The notes under the pieces are model-generated. The model was not told the DNA's origin. It worked only from the letters and a program-made list of their open reading frames with translations, and did not search any database. The position numbers and the translations under genes were made by a program. From NCBI GenBank assembly GCA_963802415.1, contig CAWDIH010000002.1, forward strand, positions 858,592-922,591: a stretch of 64,000 nucleotides of DNA, given 5' to 3'. Positions 7,075-16,196 of the stretch are shown piece after piece. Source of the DNA: DATAES01 sp963802415. Its GTDB lineage: Bacteria; Actinomycetota; Acidimicrobiia; Acidimicrobiales; JACDCH01. Position 1 is the stretch's first letter. Each line of letters starts with the position of its first letter.

Positions 7075-8659
7075 CGTACCAACTCCGCTTCCCGAGGCGG
7101 TCGAGATCTACGACACGACGTTGCGCGACGGCTCGCAGCTCGAGGGCATCTCGCTCACGGTCGACGACAAGCTGCGCATCGCCGAGCAGCTCGATCACCT
7201 TGGCGTCCACTACATCGAGGGCGGCTGGCCTGGTGCCAACCCGAAGGACGACGAGTTCTTTCAACGCGCCGCGACCGAGCTCGATCTCACCACGTCCACG
7301 CTCGTCGCGTTCGGGTCGACGCGTCGGGTCAAGGGCAAGGTCGACGAAGACGAGACCCTGCAGCATCTCGTGAAGGCGAACACGTCGACTGTGTGCATCG
7401 TCGGCAAGGCGTGGGACTACCACGTCACCGAAACGCTGCGAACCACACTCGACGAAGGCGTCGCGATGGTGGCCGACTCGATCGAGTTCCTGCAGGGCCA
7501 TGGCCTCAGGACGATGTACGACGCCGAGCATTTCTTCGACGGCTACAAGCACAATCCCGAGTTCGCCCTGCGTGTGCTCGAAGCGGCGGCGTTGAAGGGT
7601 TGCGACTGCCTCGTGCTGTGCGACACCAACGGCGGCTCGCTGCCAAGCGAAGTCGAGCAGATCGTCCGCGATGTCGTCGCGTACGTCGGCAACGACGTTT
7701 CCGTCGGTGTGCATCTACACGACGACGCGGGATGTGGTGTGGCCAACGCGCTGGCCGGTGTGCGGGGCGGAGCGACACAGGTGCAGGGAACGATCAACGG
7801 CTACGGCGAACGAACCGGTAACTGCAATCTCACGACGATCATCCCCGATCTCACATTGAAGATGGGCGTGCGCACGTTGCCCGAAGGACGCATGGAGCGC
7901 TTGACCGCAGTTGCGCATCACGTCGCAGAGCTCGTCAACATCACGCCGCACCCGCAACAGCCCTATGTCGGCTCGTCGTCGTTCGCGCACAAGGCCGGCC
8001 TGCACGTGTCGGCGATCGCCAGGCGCCCGGATGCCTACGAGCACGTCGATCCCAACCTCGTCGGGAACGGCACGCGCTTCGTCGTGTCCGAGCTCGCAGG
8101 GAAGTCGACGCTCGAGATGAAGGCCAAAGAGCTCGGCCTCGAGCTTGACGGCAAGGCGTTGAACGACGTTGTCCGCCAGCTGAAGGAGCTCGAGCACCGC
8201 GGCTACCACTTCGAGGCGGCGGACGGATCGCTCGAGCTGCTCATGCGCACGGCCTCGGGTTGGGAGCAGCCGTTCTTCCGGCTCGAGTCCTTCCGCGTGC
8301 TCGTCGAGCACCGCGCCTCAGGGGAGTTCACCACCGAGGCGACGATCAAGTTGTGGATCGGCGACGAGCGGATCATCGCGACCGGAGAGGGCAACGGCCC
8401 GGTCAACGCACTGGACACGGCGTTGCGGGAAGCGATCGGCGACCGGTTCCCCGACCTCGCGCACGTCCACCTCACCGACTACAAGGTGCGCGTCCTCGAC
8501 ACGCAGAAGGGCACGGGCGCAGTGACCCGCGTTCTCCTCGACTCGACCGACGGCGACCGGTCGTGGTCGACCATCGGCGTGAGCGAGAACATCATCGAAG
8601 CGAGCTGGCAGGCGCTCGTCGACTCGATCGCCTACGGCCTGCTCAAGTCGGCCCCCTAG
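7061..8659 (+). CDS. cimA: (R)-citramalate synthase
   Basis: This is a member of the DRE-TIM metallolyase family, 532 residues. It shows YDTTLRDGSQLEGISLTVDD (catalytic Arg-Asp and metal Asp) and the CimA-type signature YIEGGWPGANPKDDEFF. The metal-ligand motif GVHLHDDAGCGVANALAG and a C-terminal regulatory domain with an IGVSENIIEASWQAL end complete it. These features separate it from ordinary LeuA. It condenses pyruvate and acetyl-CoA to citramalate; LeuCD and LeuB then convert that to 2-ketobutyrate for isoleucine. Its placement behind leuB and ilvE fits. LeuA-like activity cannot be fully excluded. Confidence 0.9.
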   Translation: MSPTDVPTPLPEAVEIYDTTLRDGSQLEGISLTVDDKLRIAEQLDHLGVHYIEGGWPGANPKDDEFFQRAATELDLTTSTLVAFGSTRRVKGKVDEDETLQHLVKANTSTVCIVGKAWDYHVTETLRTTLDEGVAMVADSIEFLQGHGLRTMYDAEHFFDGYKHNPEFALRVLEAAALKGCDCLVLCDTNGGSLPSEVEQIVRDVVAYVGNDVSVGVHLHDDAGCGVANALAGVRGGATQVQGTINGYGERTGNCNLTTIIPDLTLKMGVRTLPEGRMERLTAVAHHVAELVNITPHPQQPYVGSSSFAHKAGLHVSAIARRPDAYEHVDPNLVGNGTRFVVSELAGKSTLEMKAKELGLELDGKALNDVVRQLKELEHRGYHFEAADGSLELLMRTASGWEQPFFRLESFRVLVEHRASGEFTTEATIKLWIGDERIIATGEGNGPVNALDTALREAIGDRFPDLAHVHLTDYKVRVLDTQKGTGAVTRVLLDSTDGDRSWSTIGVSENIIEASWQALVDSIAYGLLKSAP

Positions 8660-8713
8660 CGAATGCTGGTGCGCCGTGGCCGCTATGGCGGCCACGGCGA
8701 CCCGAAGTTCGGG
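8660..8713. repeat. 54-bp intergenic hairpin element, copy B
   Basis: This copy starts within the cimA stop-codon region. It has the same length and frame as copy A: CGAATGCTGG at the left and CCCGAAGTTCGGG at the right. Between them is a perfect 12-bp stem (CGCCGTGGCCGC, loop TATG, 8672-8699). The stem sequence differs from copy A but pairing is preserved. Its position behind cimA would let it act as an mRNA 3'-end structure. Confidence 0.65.
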
Positions 8714-8744
8714 ACGTCGGAACCTCGGCCGGTAGCCTCCGGGC

Positions 8745-9293
8745 ATGGCCGCTCCCGAATACGTGCCCGTCAAGCCGATGGACGACGTGCGCACGTACGA
8801 GTCGCCGCCGCGGCGGCCGGACCCGTGGCTGGCGACGCGGCCGGGCGACCTGACGACGGGCCAGCCCAGAGGCGTGCACTTCGGCAATCCAGGACCGGAT
8901 CAGGGCTACGCGCTCGTACTCGCTCGCCGCCTGCAGCACCGGGTGGTCCTCCAAGACGACGAGTCGCTCGACGACGCGATCCACGGCTGCGTCCCGATCG
9001 CGTTGAAGCGGGCTTCGCTCATGGGCCGCGCGCCGGTCATGCACGATCTCGTCCTCGCGTTCACGGTCTGGGGCTTCCTCGACGACACGCCTCCCCCCGA
9101 GCTCGTCGAGACGCGTAGGCCGGTCTTCGCGGGCCTGGCCCATCCTGGCCACCAGATCGAGCGTGAACATCTCCTCGCCATGGTCCCGACGACGACGCTC
9201 CGGCTGTCGCCCGAAGAGATCAAGACTCCCTACGTCGTCGACTGGAAATCGCTGCTCGATCTGCAAGACCCCGTGCACAGACACGATGGCTGA
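8745..9293 (+). CDS. conserved hypothetical protein, gltX-coupled
   Basis: A 182-residue soluble protein with no membrane segment or signal peptide; no family was recognised. Coding character is clear: strong GC-rich third positions and a 3' end overlapping the gltX start by 8 bp. A TAGCCT box 6-7 nt before the ATG suggests a leaderless start. Visible segments include GVHFGNPGPDQGYALVLARR and AFTVWGFLDDTPPPELVETR, and the C-terminus ends PYVVDWKSLLDLQ. Coupling to gltX suggests an expression link only; no function is assigned. Confidence 0.7.
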   Translation: MAAPEYVPVKPMDDVRTYESPPRRPDPWLATRPGDLTTGQPRGVHFGNPGPDQGYALVLARRLQHRVVLQDDESLDDAIHGCVPIALKRASLMGRAPVMHDLVLAFTVWGFLDDTPPPELVETRRPVFAGLAHPGHQIEREHLLAMVPTTTLRLSPEEIKTPYVVDWKSLLDLQDPVHRHDG

Positions 9294-10674
9294 CGCGGCG
9301 AGCGATCGACCGCGCTGCCGATTCGCCCCATCGCCGACCGGCTATTTGCACGTCGGGTCCGCGCACTCCGCGTTGTGCAACTGGTTGTTCGCGCAGGCCA
9401 ACGCCGCCGCCTTCCTCCTGCGGATCGAAGACACCGACGCGGAGCGCAACCGGCCCGAACTGACGGACACCATTCTCGACATGCTCCGGTGGCTCGGTCT
9501 CTATTGGGATGGCGAACCGGTACACCAGTCCGATCGGTTCGGCGAGTACTCGGCTGCGGCCCGCAGGTTGATCGAAGCGCGCGTCGCGTATTGGTGCGAT
9601 TGCACCCCGGAGCAGGTGCAGGCGCGCAACAAGGGGCGCGGCGGGAAGCCGGGCTACGACGGCTTCTGCCGCGACCGAGGTCTGGAACCAGGACCGGGTC
9701 GCGCGTTGCGTTTCCGCGTGCCGGACGACGGCGTTACGGGATGGGACGACTTGATCCGCGGCAAAGTCGCCTTCGACAACGTGGACATCGAGGACTTCGT
9801 CGTTGTTCGATCGAACGGGAACCCGACCTTCTTCCTCGCCAACGTCGTGGACGACGCGGCGATGGGTATCACCCACGTCATCCGCGGTGAGGACCACGTC
9901 AACGGGACGCCGAAGTACTTGTTGCTCCGAGCTTCGCTCGGGTTCGGCGAGCCGCCGACGTTCGCGCATCTCCCTCTGCTCGTGAACGCGCAGCGCAAGA
10001 AGCTGTCCAAGCGACGCGACGACGTCTCGATGGCGAGCTACAAGGAGCGCGGGTTCTTGCCGGAGGCGATGCGGAACTACTTGTCGTTGCTCGGGTGGGG
10101 ACCACCTGACGAAGTCGAGGTCCGTCCGATCGAGGAGATCGTCGAGCTGTTTCGCCTCGAGGACGTCAATCCGTCGCCGGCGTTCTTCGACCTGAAGAAG
10201 CTCGAGCACATCAACGGTGAATGGATCCGCCGCCTCGACACGAACGACTTCGTCGGACGCAGCACGGAGTTCGTCGCCGGCGACGGAGAGCGCGCCGCGC
10301 TTTCGGCACTCGGTTGGCTTGCGCAACAACGGGTAAAGGTGTTGAGCGAGTTGCCCGAGTACTTCGACTGGGTCGACGGGCCAGCCGACGACCCGAAGTC
10401 CTGGGAGAAGGCGATGAAGACTCCGGTCGCGAGAGAAGCCCTCGACGGCATCCTTTCCGACTACGAGGATGCGCCTTGGGAGCGCGACGAGCTCCATGAG
10501 CGATTCAACTCGTTGGCGTCGCGCCTCGGCGTGAACCGGTCGAAGCTCGACGGCCCCATCCGAGTGCCGGTGACGGGGCGGACGAGGGGCCTCCCGCTGT
10601 TCGAGCTGTTCGAGTACTTGGGTCGGGACGAGACGTTGGCGCGATTGCGGGCGGGGAGAGCGCGTCTGGGATGA
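9286..10674 (+). CDS. gltX: glutamyl-tRNA synthetase
   Basis: A class I aminoacyl-tRNA synthetase of 462 residues. RFAPSPTGYLHVGSAHSAL carries the HIGH-type motif (HVGS, about residues 22-25). KLSKRRDDVS (about residue 239) is the KMSKS equivalent. A Cys-X-Cys pair in YWCDC and a later Tyr/Cys (YDGFC) resemble the GluRS zinc site. The C-terminal anticodon-binding domain is present, so this is a full GluRS and not a short GluQ. It is probably non-discriminating, charging tRNA-Gln with Glu for GatCAB. That is inferred from the family's actinobacterial biology, and tRNA-Gln lies 690 bp downstream. It overlaps both neighbours. Confidence 0.93.
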   Translation: MADAASDRPRCRFAPSPTGYLHVGSAHSALCNWLFAQANAAAFLLRIEDTDAERNRPELTDTILDMLRWLGLYWDGEPVHQSDRFGEYSAAARRLIEARVAYWCDCTPEQVQARNKGRGGKPGYDGFCRDRGLEPGPGRALRFRVPDDGVTGWDDLIRGKVAFDNVDIEDFVVVRSNGNPTFFLANVVDDAAMGITHVIRGEDHVNGTPKYLLLRASLGFGEPPTFAHLPLLVNAQRKKLSKRRDDVSMASYKERGFLPEAMRNYLSLLGWGPPDEVEVRPIEEIVELFRLEDVNPSPAFFDLKKLEHINGEWIRRLDTNDFVGRSTEFVAGDGERAALSALGWLAQQRVKVLSELPEYFDWVDGPADDPKSWEKAMKTPVAREALDGILSDYEDAPWERDELHERFNSLASRLGVNRSKLDGPIRVPVTGRTRGLPLFELFEYLGRDETLARLRAGRARLG

Positions 10675-11331
10675 CGGCGCCTGGGGGCGAACTTCATCGA
10701 CGGAGGCCACATTGGTGGCAGCGACACAAGGTCCTCGCCGCCGTCGCCGTGGTCTGCTTGGTGGTGTTCGCATATTTGGCGGCGACGTTCGCACAGGTGT
10801 GGCACGCGTCCGCGACAAGACGATGCCCGGCCGGCGCAAGCGATCATCGTGCTCGGCGCCGCGCAGTACGATGGCCGCCCGTCGAACGTGTTGCAAGCTC
10901 GACTCGATCACGCCGTGAACCTTTACGACCGCAAGCTCGCTCCTCGCATCGTCGTGACGGGCGGCGGCCAGCCGGGCGATCGGTTCACAGAGGCGGCCGC
11001 GTCAGCGAACTACCTCGAGCAGAAGGGCATCCCCGCCAGCGCGATCGAGCTCGAGACGACGAGCACCAACTCTCGAGACGAGCTCGCCGCTGCGGCCCGC
11101 TTCCTCCACAAGCAGGGGATCGACGACGTGTTGCTCGTCTCCGACGGCTTCCATGCGTATCGCATCGACGCGATCGCCGACGAGGTTGGCCTGAACGCGC
11201 ACGTGTCGCCCACGCCGAGCAGCCCAGTCAAGGGGTTCGACGAGCTCCGAGCCGACGTCCGCGAAACCGTCGCGGTGGCCGCGGGACGGTTGATCGGCTA
11301 CGACCGACTCGACCGCTGGCTCGGCCGCTGA
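10671..11331 (+). pseudogene. YdcF-like (DUF218) membrane protein, frameshifted
   Basis: The start ATG overlaps the gltX stop (ATGA). The first 50 or so residues carry a basic segment and one transmembrane helix (VLAAVAVVCLVVFAYLAATF). From about 10815-10830 the reading shifts frame and continues as a typical DUF218 domain: IVLGAAQYDGRPSN, then ARLDHAVNLYDRKLAPRIVV, TGGGQPGD, TSTNSRDELAAAARFL, and VSDGFHAYR. Joined, the product would be about 220 residues, a membrane-anchored YdcF/SanA-like protein of unknown envelope role. It shows one frameshift, either an error or a mutation. Confidence 0.75.
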
Positions 11332-11360
11332 CCTGTTCCGGTAAGGTGACGAATCAGCCT

Positions 11361-11432
11361 TCGGGGGTGGTGTAATCGGTAACACGACAGGTTCTGGCCC
11401 TGTTATTGGGGGTTCGAGTCCTCCCCCCCGAG
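11361..11432 (+). tRNA. tRNA-Gln (anticodon CUG)
   Basis: A full cloverleaf can be drawn. The acceptor pairs TCGGGGG with CCCCCGA. The D arm is GTGT/ACAC, and the anticodon arm ACAGG-TTCTGGC-CCTGT carries anticodon CTG. The T arm is GGGGG-TTCGAGT-CCTCC, and the discriminator is G. CCA is not encoded. The 3' part from 11412 onward is the attachment site of the genomic island, since it is repeated at 31421. Confidence 0.93.
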
Positions 11433-11453
11433 CGAGCCGGATTCCGTGAAGGT
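11412..11453 (+). other. attL of the tRNA-Gln genomic island
   Basis: The 29 bases at 11412-11440 (T loop to 9 nt past the tRNA) are identical to 31421-31449. After one mismatch, another 12 bases match (11442-11453 with 31451-31462). The integrase gene lies directly inside. A direct repeat of a tRNA 3' end next to a tyrosine integrase is the standard signature of an integrated element. Confidence 0.85.
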
Positions 11454-11454
11454 G

Positions 11455-11535
11455 CTGGTCACAGTGCTGAGCCGCCGGTACAGGCCAGCATGAATCGTCA
11501 TGTGAGTCAGCGTGTTGGTCACGGATTGGTCACGA
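11455..11535 (+). repeat. iterated TTGGTCACG motifs at the island left end
   Basis: TGGTCAC occurs at 11456, 11515 and 11526. The 21-bp block at 11514-11534 recurs almost exactly at 31282-31302 near the right end, with further copies near 31513 and at 33884-33903. Position and iteration suit arm-type binding sites of the integrase. This is inference. Confidence 0.45.
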
Positions 11536-11616
11536 GACTTCCGTGCATCTCACGCAGGCGTGGGCGCGCGTGACTGAAGCTGACGCTCGCGCGACGATCG
11601 CGCGCGGGCGCACGAC

Positions 11617-11805
11617 TCAGCTGGTCGCTGCGGGATGACGTCGCAAGTAGTCCTCGAGCGCGGACTCGCGCACGTACACCATGCCGTCCTTGCCTTTGCC
11701 AGCTGCGAGCTCGCCGTGTGCAATGAGGTCGTACACGACAACGCCGTCGAGACCTAGACGTCGGGCGACTTCAGGGACTCGCAGCAGCTGCTCATCCATG
11801 GACAT
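11617..11805 (-). CDS. excisionase-like helix-turn-helix protein
   Basis: A 62-residue protein: LLRVPEVARRLGLDGVVVYD is a MerR/excisionase-type helix-turn-helix, followed by the wing MVYVRESALEDYLRRHP. Small proteins of this type direct excision by the neighbouring tyrosine recombinase, or act as its regulator. It lies downstream of the integrase on the same strand, separated by one small gene. The start at 11805 or at a second ATG two codons later is equally possible. Confidence 0.75.
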   Translation of the reverse strand: MSMDEQLLRVPEVARRLGLDGVVVYDLIAHGELAAGKGKDGMVYVRESALEDYLRRHPAATS

Positions 11806-11824
11806 AAGCGTACGCGCTTCTTTC

Positions 11825-12010
11825 TCAGAGGTCCGGCAGGTCAGGGAGGAACTTGTCCACGATGATCCGTGCTGAGCGCTCGAGCCGCGCTCGCAAGCCT
11901 GCGTCCATGACCAGTTCGACGGCGTCGTCAATCGCGAGAAGTACGGTCGCCGCCTCGTCGCGCGTCAGGACGATCTCGTCGGGAATCGATCCGCCGAAGG
12001 GACCCGTCAC
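11825..12010 (-). CDS. small acidic protein between integrase and excisionase
   Basis: A 61-residue product with GTG start overlapping the integrase stop codon (GTGA). It reads MTGPFGGSIPDEIVLTRDEA and is predicted largely helical (VLLAIDDAVELVMDAG). There is no recognisable domain. Tight coupling to the integrase and excisionase suggests a role in element maintenance, but no function is claimed. Confidence 0.55.
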   Translation of the reverse strand: MTGPFGGSIPDEIVLTRDEAATVLLAIDDAVELVMDAGLRARLERSARIIVDKFLPDLPDL

Positions 12011-13200
12011 GCGGGCGGTACGCCGAAGATCGCTGCGGCCACCTTCTCAGCAGCGTCGGTCTGCATGCCTTTGACGACGTGTTGGTAGATCGTCCACGTC
12101 ACAACCGGGCTCGAATGGCCGAGTCGTTCGCTGACGACTTTGACGTCGACGCCGGCCTTCAAGGCGAGTGTCGCCCACGTGTGGCGCAGGTCGTGGAGCC
12201 GGATCACGGGAAGGTCGGAGAAGGCCCCCTGTCGCACACGCCGATCGAAGGTCTTGGAGAAGACCTCGGGGTGGAACGGTCTGCCGTCGGAGCGGGGGAA
12301 GACGAGGCCGTGGTCTTCGTAGTCCTCGGCCCGTAACTTCTCCTGCGCTTGCTGCTTCCGCCACGTGCGGAGCATCGCCACCGTCCGCGAGTCGAGCTCG
12401 ATGACGCGGGCATCACCGCCCTTGGTGCGATCCACGACGCGACCCTCACGACCTCGGCCGCTGGCCTTGGTGAGCGGCACGACCTGTTGCCGGATCGATG
12501 CCGTGCTCGCATTCAGGTCGACGTCGCGCCAGCGCAGTCCGAGTGCCTCACCGCGTCGGCACCCTGTCGTCGCGAGGAACATCCATGGGAAGTAGTAGCG
12601 GTCATCTTCGCAACGTTCGAGGAACGCGGCGAGCTCTGATCCGGACCACACCTTGATCTCTGGTGCCTTCGCTGCCTTCGCCGACGGGGGAGTCGCTTGG
12701 TCGGCCGCATTGAGCGGCACCCGACGCCATCGAACGGCATCGTCGAGCGCGGCATGGATGATCGTGTGCACGTAACGGACGGTGCGCGGCTTGAGTCCAT
12801 TCGACTGCCGCCCGCGGACTCGTCCGGTCGCGAGTAGCTCTGTGTAGAGCCGGTTGAGCACGCCGCCATCGAGCATCTGAAGCTGAATCCTGCCGATGTG
12901 TGGCACTACGTGGTGCCGAATGTTCCGCTCGTACGATTCCCACGTGCTCTCCGCGAGTTCTCGCTTCGCGGTGGGCAACCACTCGTTCTCGAGGAAGTCC
13001 TTGAGCGTCTGGCGCGCGGGCACGACGTACGTGCCTTTGCGCGCGGTTACACGTACCTCGTCGAGTGCAGCCTGCGCGTCAGGCTTGGTGCGGAAGCCCC
13101 GGCGCTTAACCTGCCGTCGTCGGCCGTCGGACTTTGGCGCGAGTTCAACAACGAACCACCACGTGCCGTTGCGGTCTCTACGCGGCGTCGCGCTACTCAT
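12007..13200 (-). CDS. tyrosine-recombinase integrase of the island
   Basis: A phage/ICE-type integrase of 397 residues. An N-terminal arm-binding region (AP2-like, about residues 1-60) is followed by a SAM-like core-binding domain (about 65-170) and the catalytic domain. Catalytic residues are visible: Arg215 in TTGCRRGEALGLRW, Lys260, His336 and Arg339 in HDLRHTWAT, His362 in GHSSPV, and the nucleophile Tyr372 in TIYQHV. All are intact. ATG at 13198-13200. Located about 0.6 kb inside the tRNA-Gln attL, it is presumably the enzyme that inserted the island. The upstream small gene overlaps its start. Confidence 0.93.
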   Translation of the reverse strand: MSSATPRRDRNGTWWFVVELAPKSDGRRRQVKRRGFRTKPDAQAALDEVRVTARKGTYVVPARQTLKDFLENEWLPTAKRELAESTWESYERNIRHHVVPHIGRIQLQMLDGGVLNRLYTELLATGRVRGRQSNGLKPRTVRYVHTIIHAALDDAVRWRRVPLNAADQATPPSAKAAKAPEIKVWSGSELAAFLERCEDDRYYFPWMFLATTGCRRGEALGLRWRDVDLNASTASIRQQVVPLTKASGRGREGRVVDRTKGGDARVIELDSRTVAMLRTWRKQQAQEKLRAEDYEDHGLVFPRSDGRPFHPEVFSKTFDRRVRQGAFSDLPVIRLHDLRHTWATLALKAGVDVKVVSERLGHSSPVVTWTIYQHVVKGMQTDAAEKVAAAIFGVPPA

Positions 13201-13451
13201 TCGCTCGCCTTTGGTGCGGGCGCGGCGTGCGCTTCCGGGGCAAGCTCCTGTTGAGCGGCGTGTCTTGCGCGGACTTCGAGATCCTCGAGATGGTTGGCAA
13301 GGCTGCGCAGGCTCGTCTGCCATTGACCAAGATCCTTGAGCGCATGATTCACGAGCAGTTCCTTCTTCGTTTCGACGAGCCCGGTGATGCGCGCCTGCGC
13401 GTCGCTCAGTGGGTTCGACCCGAGCTCCTGAAGGAACGCTTGTAGGCGCAT
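13197..13451 (-). CDS. small helical protein upstream of the integrase
   Basis: An 84-residue product overlapping the integrase start by 4 bp (ATGA). It is predicted mostly alpha-helical and possibly coiled-coil (ARITGLVETKKELLVNHALK, then SLRSLANHLEDLEVRARHA). The same frame stays open a further 16 codons upstream (ELADLVFGSDEGLAWLG before the Met), up to about 13500 near the IS3 element. The original protein may therefore have been longer and was cut by rearrangement. Function unknown. Confidence 0.5.
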   Translation of the reverse strand: MRLQAFLQELGSNPLSDAQARITGLVETKKELLVNHALKDLGQWQTSLRSLANHLEDLEVRARHAAQQELAPEAHAAPAPKASE

Positions 13452-13650
13452 TCCGAGCCACGCCAGGCCCTCGTCGCTGCCGAAGACGAGGTCAGCCAGC
13501 TCTCACAACGGTAAGCCGAACTGTTCGGCATCTGGCGTGCGCAGTTTGGTAGGGATGCCGGGGGCGGCCCACGGCGGCGGAGGCAAGAAGAACTGGGCAT
13601 CCCCCCTTTGAGCGGACACCTGACCCAGGCTGCGGCCTGGAAAGGAGTCC

Positions 13651-13956
13651 ATGATGGGACAGCAGCGCCGGCGGTTCTCGCCGGAGTTCAAGCGTGACGC
13701 GGTCGCGTTGCATCGGTCGTCGGGCCGCTCGATCGCGGCGGTGGCGAAGGAGCTCGGGATCGGCGAGGCGAGCCTGGGGGGTTGGCTGGCCAGGGACCGC
13801 GAGCAGCGCGCCGTGGCGGACCCGGCCGGGTACGCGGCCGAGGTCGCTGAGTCCGAAGAAGTGAAGCGTCTTCGCCGTCGGGTCGGCGAGCTGGAGGTGG
13901 AACGCGAGATCTTGAAACGATCCATGGTCTTCTGGGTGAAGGAGTCGAACGGGTGA
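13651..13956 (+). CDS. IS3-family transposase OrfA
   Basis: A 101-residue helix-turn-helix protein: RRRFSPEFKRDAVALHRSSG and SIAAVAKELGIGEASLGGWL form the DNA-binding part. A leucine-zipper-like C-terminus follows (EEVKRLRRRVGELEVEREIL). It overlaps orfB by 4 bp, as in IS3 elements where a -1 frameshift makes the OrfAB transposase. ATG at 13651 or the next ATG. Confidence 0.88.
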   Translation: MMGQQRRRFSPEFKRDAVALHRSSGRSIAAVAKELGIGEASLGGWLARDREQRAVADPAGYAAEVAESEEVKRLRRRVGELEVEREILKRSMVFWVKESNG

Positions 13957-14814
13957 AGCTCTACGCGTTCGTAGATGCCCAGAAGACCGACTTCAAGATC
14001 ACGACGTTGTGCCGGGTGTGCAACGTGTCGACGTCGGGCTACTACGACTGGGCGGCGCGAGTCGCGGCCGGTCCATGCGATGCGGAACGCGACGACGCCG
14101 AGGTGCTCGAGCGGATCCGCAAGATCCACCGCACGTCGCGGGGCCGATACGGCGAACCGCGCATCACCGCCCAGCTCGCTCGTGACGGTGAGCCGGTGAA
14201 CCACAAGCGCGTCGAACGGCTCATGGCCGCCAACGGGATCTTCGGGCGGTGTGGCAGCAAGAAGATCCGCACCACCGTGCGCGACCGGGAGGCGGTGTTG
14301 TCGGCCGATCTGGTGAACCGGCGCTTCGAGCAGACGGTGCTCGACCGGCTGTGGGTCGGCGATGCGACCTACATCCCTACTGACGAAGGGTGGCTGTACC
14401 TGGCCGTGGTGCTCGACGCGTTCAGCCGCATGGTGGTGGGCTGGTCGATCGCCGATCACGTCCGCGCCGAGCTTCTACTCTCTGCCTGACACGACAGCAG
14501 CGTTGCGACGACTCCTTGAGCCCGAGCAGTACACAGCCGACGCCTTCCGTCAGGCGTGCACGAACCTCGGTGTCACTCAGTCGATGGGCACCGTCGGGGA
14601 CAGTTACGACAACGCGATGGCCGAATCGTTCTTCGCGTCGCTGAAGCGAGAGCTGGTCGACGACGAACACTTCGCGACGCGCGCTGGAGCCCGCGCCGCG
14701 GTGTTCGAGTGGCTCATCTGGTACAACGCCGACCGACTCCACAGCGCGCTCGAGTACCGACCACCAATCGAGTACGAACAACACCTCACCCGCCACCTAC
14801 AACAAGCAGCTTGA
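13953..14814 (+). pseudogene. IS3-family transposase OrfB, internally damaged
   Basis: The first 175 or so residues are normal OrfB (CRVCNVSTSGYYDWAARVAA, then RYGEPRITAQL, RVERLMAANG) with the first DDE aspartate in VGDATYIPTDEGWLYL. After DHVRAELL the frame ends at 14489. The remainder continues in another frame from about 14480 (QYTADAFRQACTNLGVTQSM, then NAMAESFFASLKREL with the final catalytic Glu). The usual segment HSDRGSQ between these parts, which carries the second catalytic Asp, is missing and replaced by unrelated bases. This is therefore a real lesion beyond one frameshift; the transposase should be dead. Confidence 0.85.
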
Positions 14815-14837
14815 GTGCCCGCTCGGTCGGGGGAAGT

Positions 14838-15860
14838 TCATCGAGCGTTGTCGGCGACCAGTTGACGGTAGACGGCGTCGCTGATTCGTCGTTTGAGGGC
14901 GCGTAGGGCTTCGCGTGGTGTCTTGCCGTCGTCGATCTTGCGGTCGAAGAAGGCGCGCCCCTGGCTGTGGGGATGCCGGATCTGAGACACCGCGGCCATG
15001 TGGATGGCGTAGTTGAGGGTGCGGTTCCCGCGACGCGACAACCGGTGCACGATCCGACCTGCGGAGGACAGCTCGATCGGGGCCGTGCCGTTGTAGGCGG
15101 CATAGCGGTCGTTGTTGGCGAACCGAGTGACATCACCGCTGTAACCGATCACCAGACAGGCGACGATGGGGCCGACACCGAACAGGTCGGTCAACGTCGT
15201 CTTCGACGCCTGGACGGCGTCGCCGATGCGGTGCTGGATGTCTTTGAGCTGGCTGTCGAGGCGGCGCATGTCCTCGATCAGCTCGCACGCCATGGCCACC
15301 TTGGCGGCATCGACCGCGGACGTCGGCGTCAGCGCGGCGACAGCCCGTTCGGCCTTGGAAACAGTGAGTTCTCGGCCCATCCCGCCGGCCACGAGCTCGC
15401 ACAGCATGGCGTGCAGACGGCAGGCGACGCGGTTGCGTTGACGACCCAAGTCGAGATTGCGTTTGGCCAACAGCCGCAGCACCGCCACATGGTCGGCCGG
15501 TTGTACTTACACCAACCCCGGTGCCCGCAACGCCGCCACCGCCACGGAGCGGCCGTCGTTGGGATCGTTCTTGTTCGAACGTCCCGTGCCCAGCACCCGC
15601 ACCCGCGCTGCCAGCGTCGCGGGCACATCGAGCACTGCTTCACCGGCGGCGACGAGTTGTTGGGACAACAGATAGCCGAGCCCGCCCGCCGACTCGACCG
15701 CCCACACCCGCTCATCGAACGGAGCCGCCCACCGACGCAACTGCTCCACCTGACGGCGCGTCGCCCGCACCTCGACACGACCAAGCTCCTGTTCGCGATC
15801 ACCGATCGCCACCGCAGTGTGCGACCGCTTGTGCGGATCGACACCGATCACCACTTTCAC
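14838..15860 (-). pseudogene. IS110-family transposase with an in-frame TAA
   Basis: Starting at GTG 15858-15860, the N-terminal DEDD domain reads VKVVIGVDPHKRSHTAVA (first Asp), VWAVESAGGLGYLL (Glu), and SNKNDPNDGRSVAVAAL. After about 117 codons a TAA interrupts the frame at 15507-15509 (context GLV-stop-VQPADH). Downstream, in the same frame, comes an intact C-terminal Transposase_20 domain: LFGVGPIVACLVIGY, RYAAYNGTAPIELSSAG, RLSRRGNRTLNYAIHMAA. Total span is 341 codons, the usual length. The stop probably replaced CAA (Gln). The element directly abuts the IS3 right end. Confidence 0.85.
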
Positions 15861-16196
15861 CTGAACACCTCCCTGGGCTCGTTGATGTGGACCCGCGGTG
15901 GGCACTCCTGATTCGGGTGATGCAGTGCTCGCACCTCTTTCGAGCCACACCACGGCGAGGCCCGGCCGGGACAGCGACTCGTTTCAAAGCCAACTCCGCG
16001 AACGGAGCGGCAGGCACTTATCGAGCGAGCCCAACCGGACCTCGAGACGCTACGACCAGTCGCCGCGTCCACGTGGATTATCAATCAGGCACGTATGCGC
16101 TGCGCTCGGTCGTCCTCGGCCGCGCGGGCCTCTCGCCTTCTGACGAGCCGAGAACGCCAAGGGCCTGCCGTCGACAGCCGAGGACGGACCGCACGG
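15861..16196 (-). other. non-coding stretch 5' of the IS110 transposase
   Basis: No convincing gene is seen in these 336 bp. The part next to the transposase start is where IS110-group elements encode their bridge RNA, so part of it may be IS end sequence. The fold was not established here. The outer part, towards 16190, is G/C-rich and featureless. Confidence 0.35.

Larger units (their letters stand above)
13602..14833 (+). mobile_element. IS3-family insertion sequence (defective)
   Basis: About 1.23 kb. The left terminus (13602-13620, CCCCCTTTGAGCGGACACC) and the right terminus (about 14814-14833, AGTGCCCGCTCGGTCGGGGG) are imperfect inverted repeats. orfA and orfB fill the interior. A clear target-site duplication was not identified. 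The element is inactive as sequenced because orfB is damaged. Confidence 0.75.
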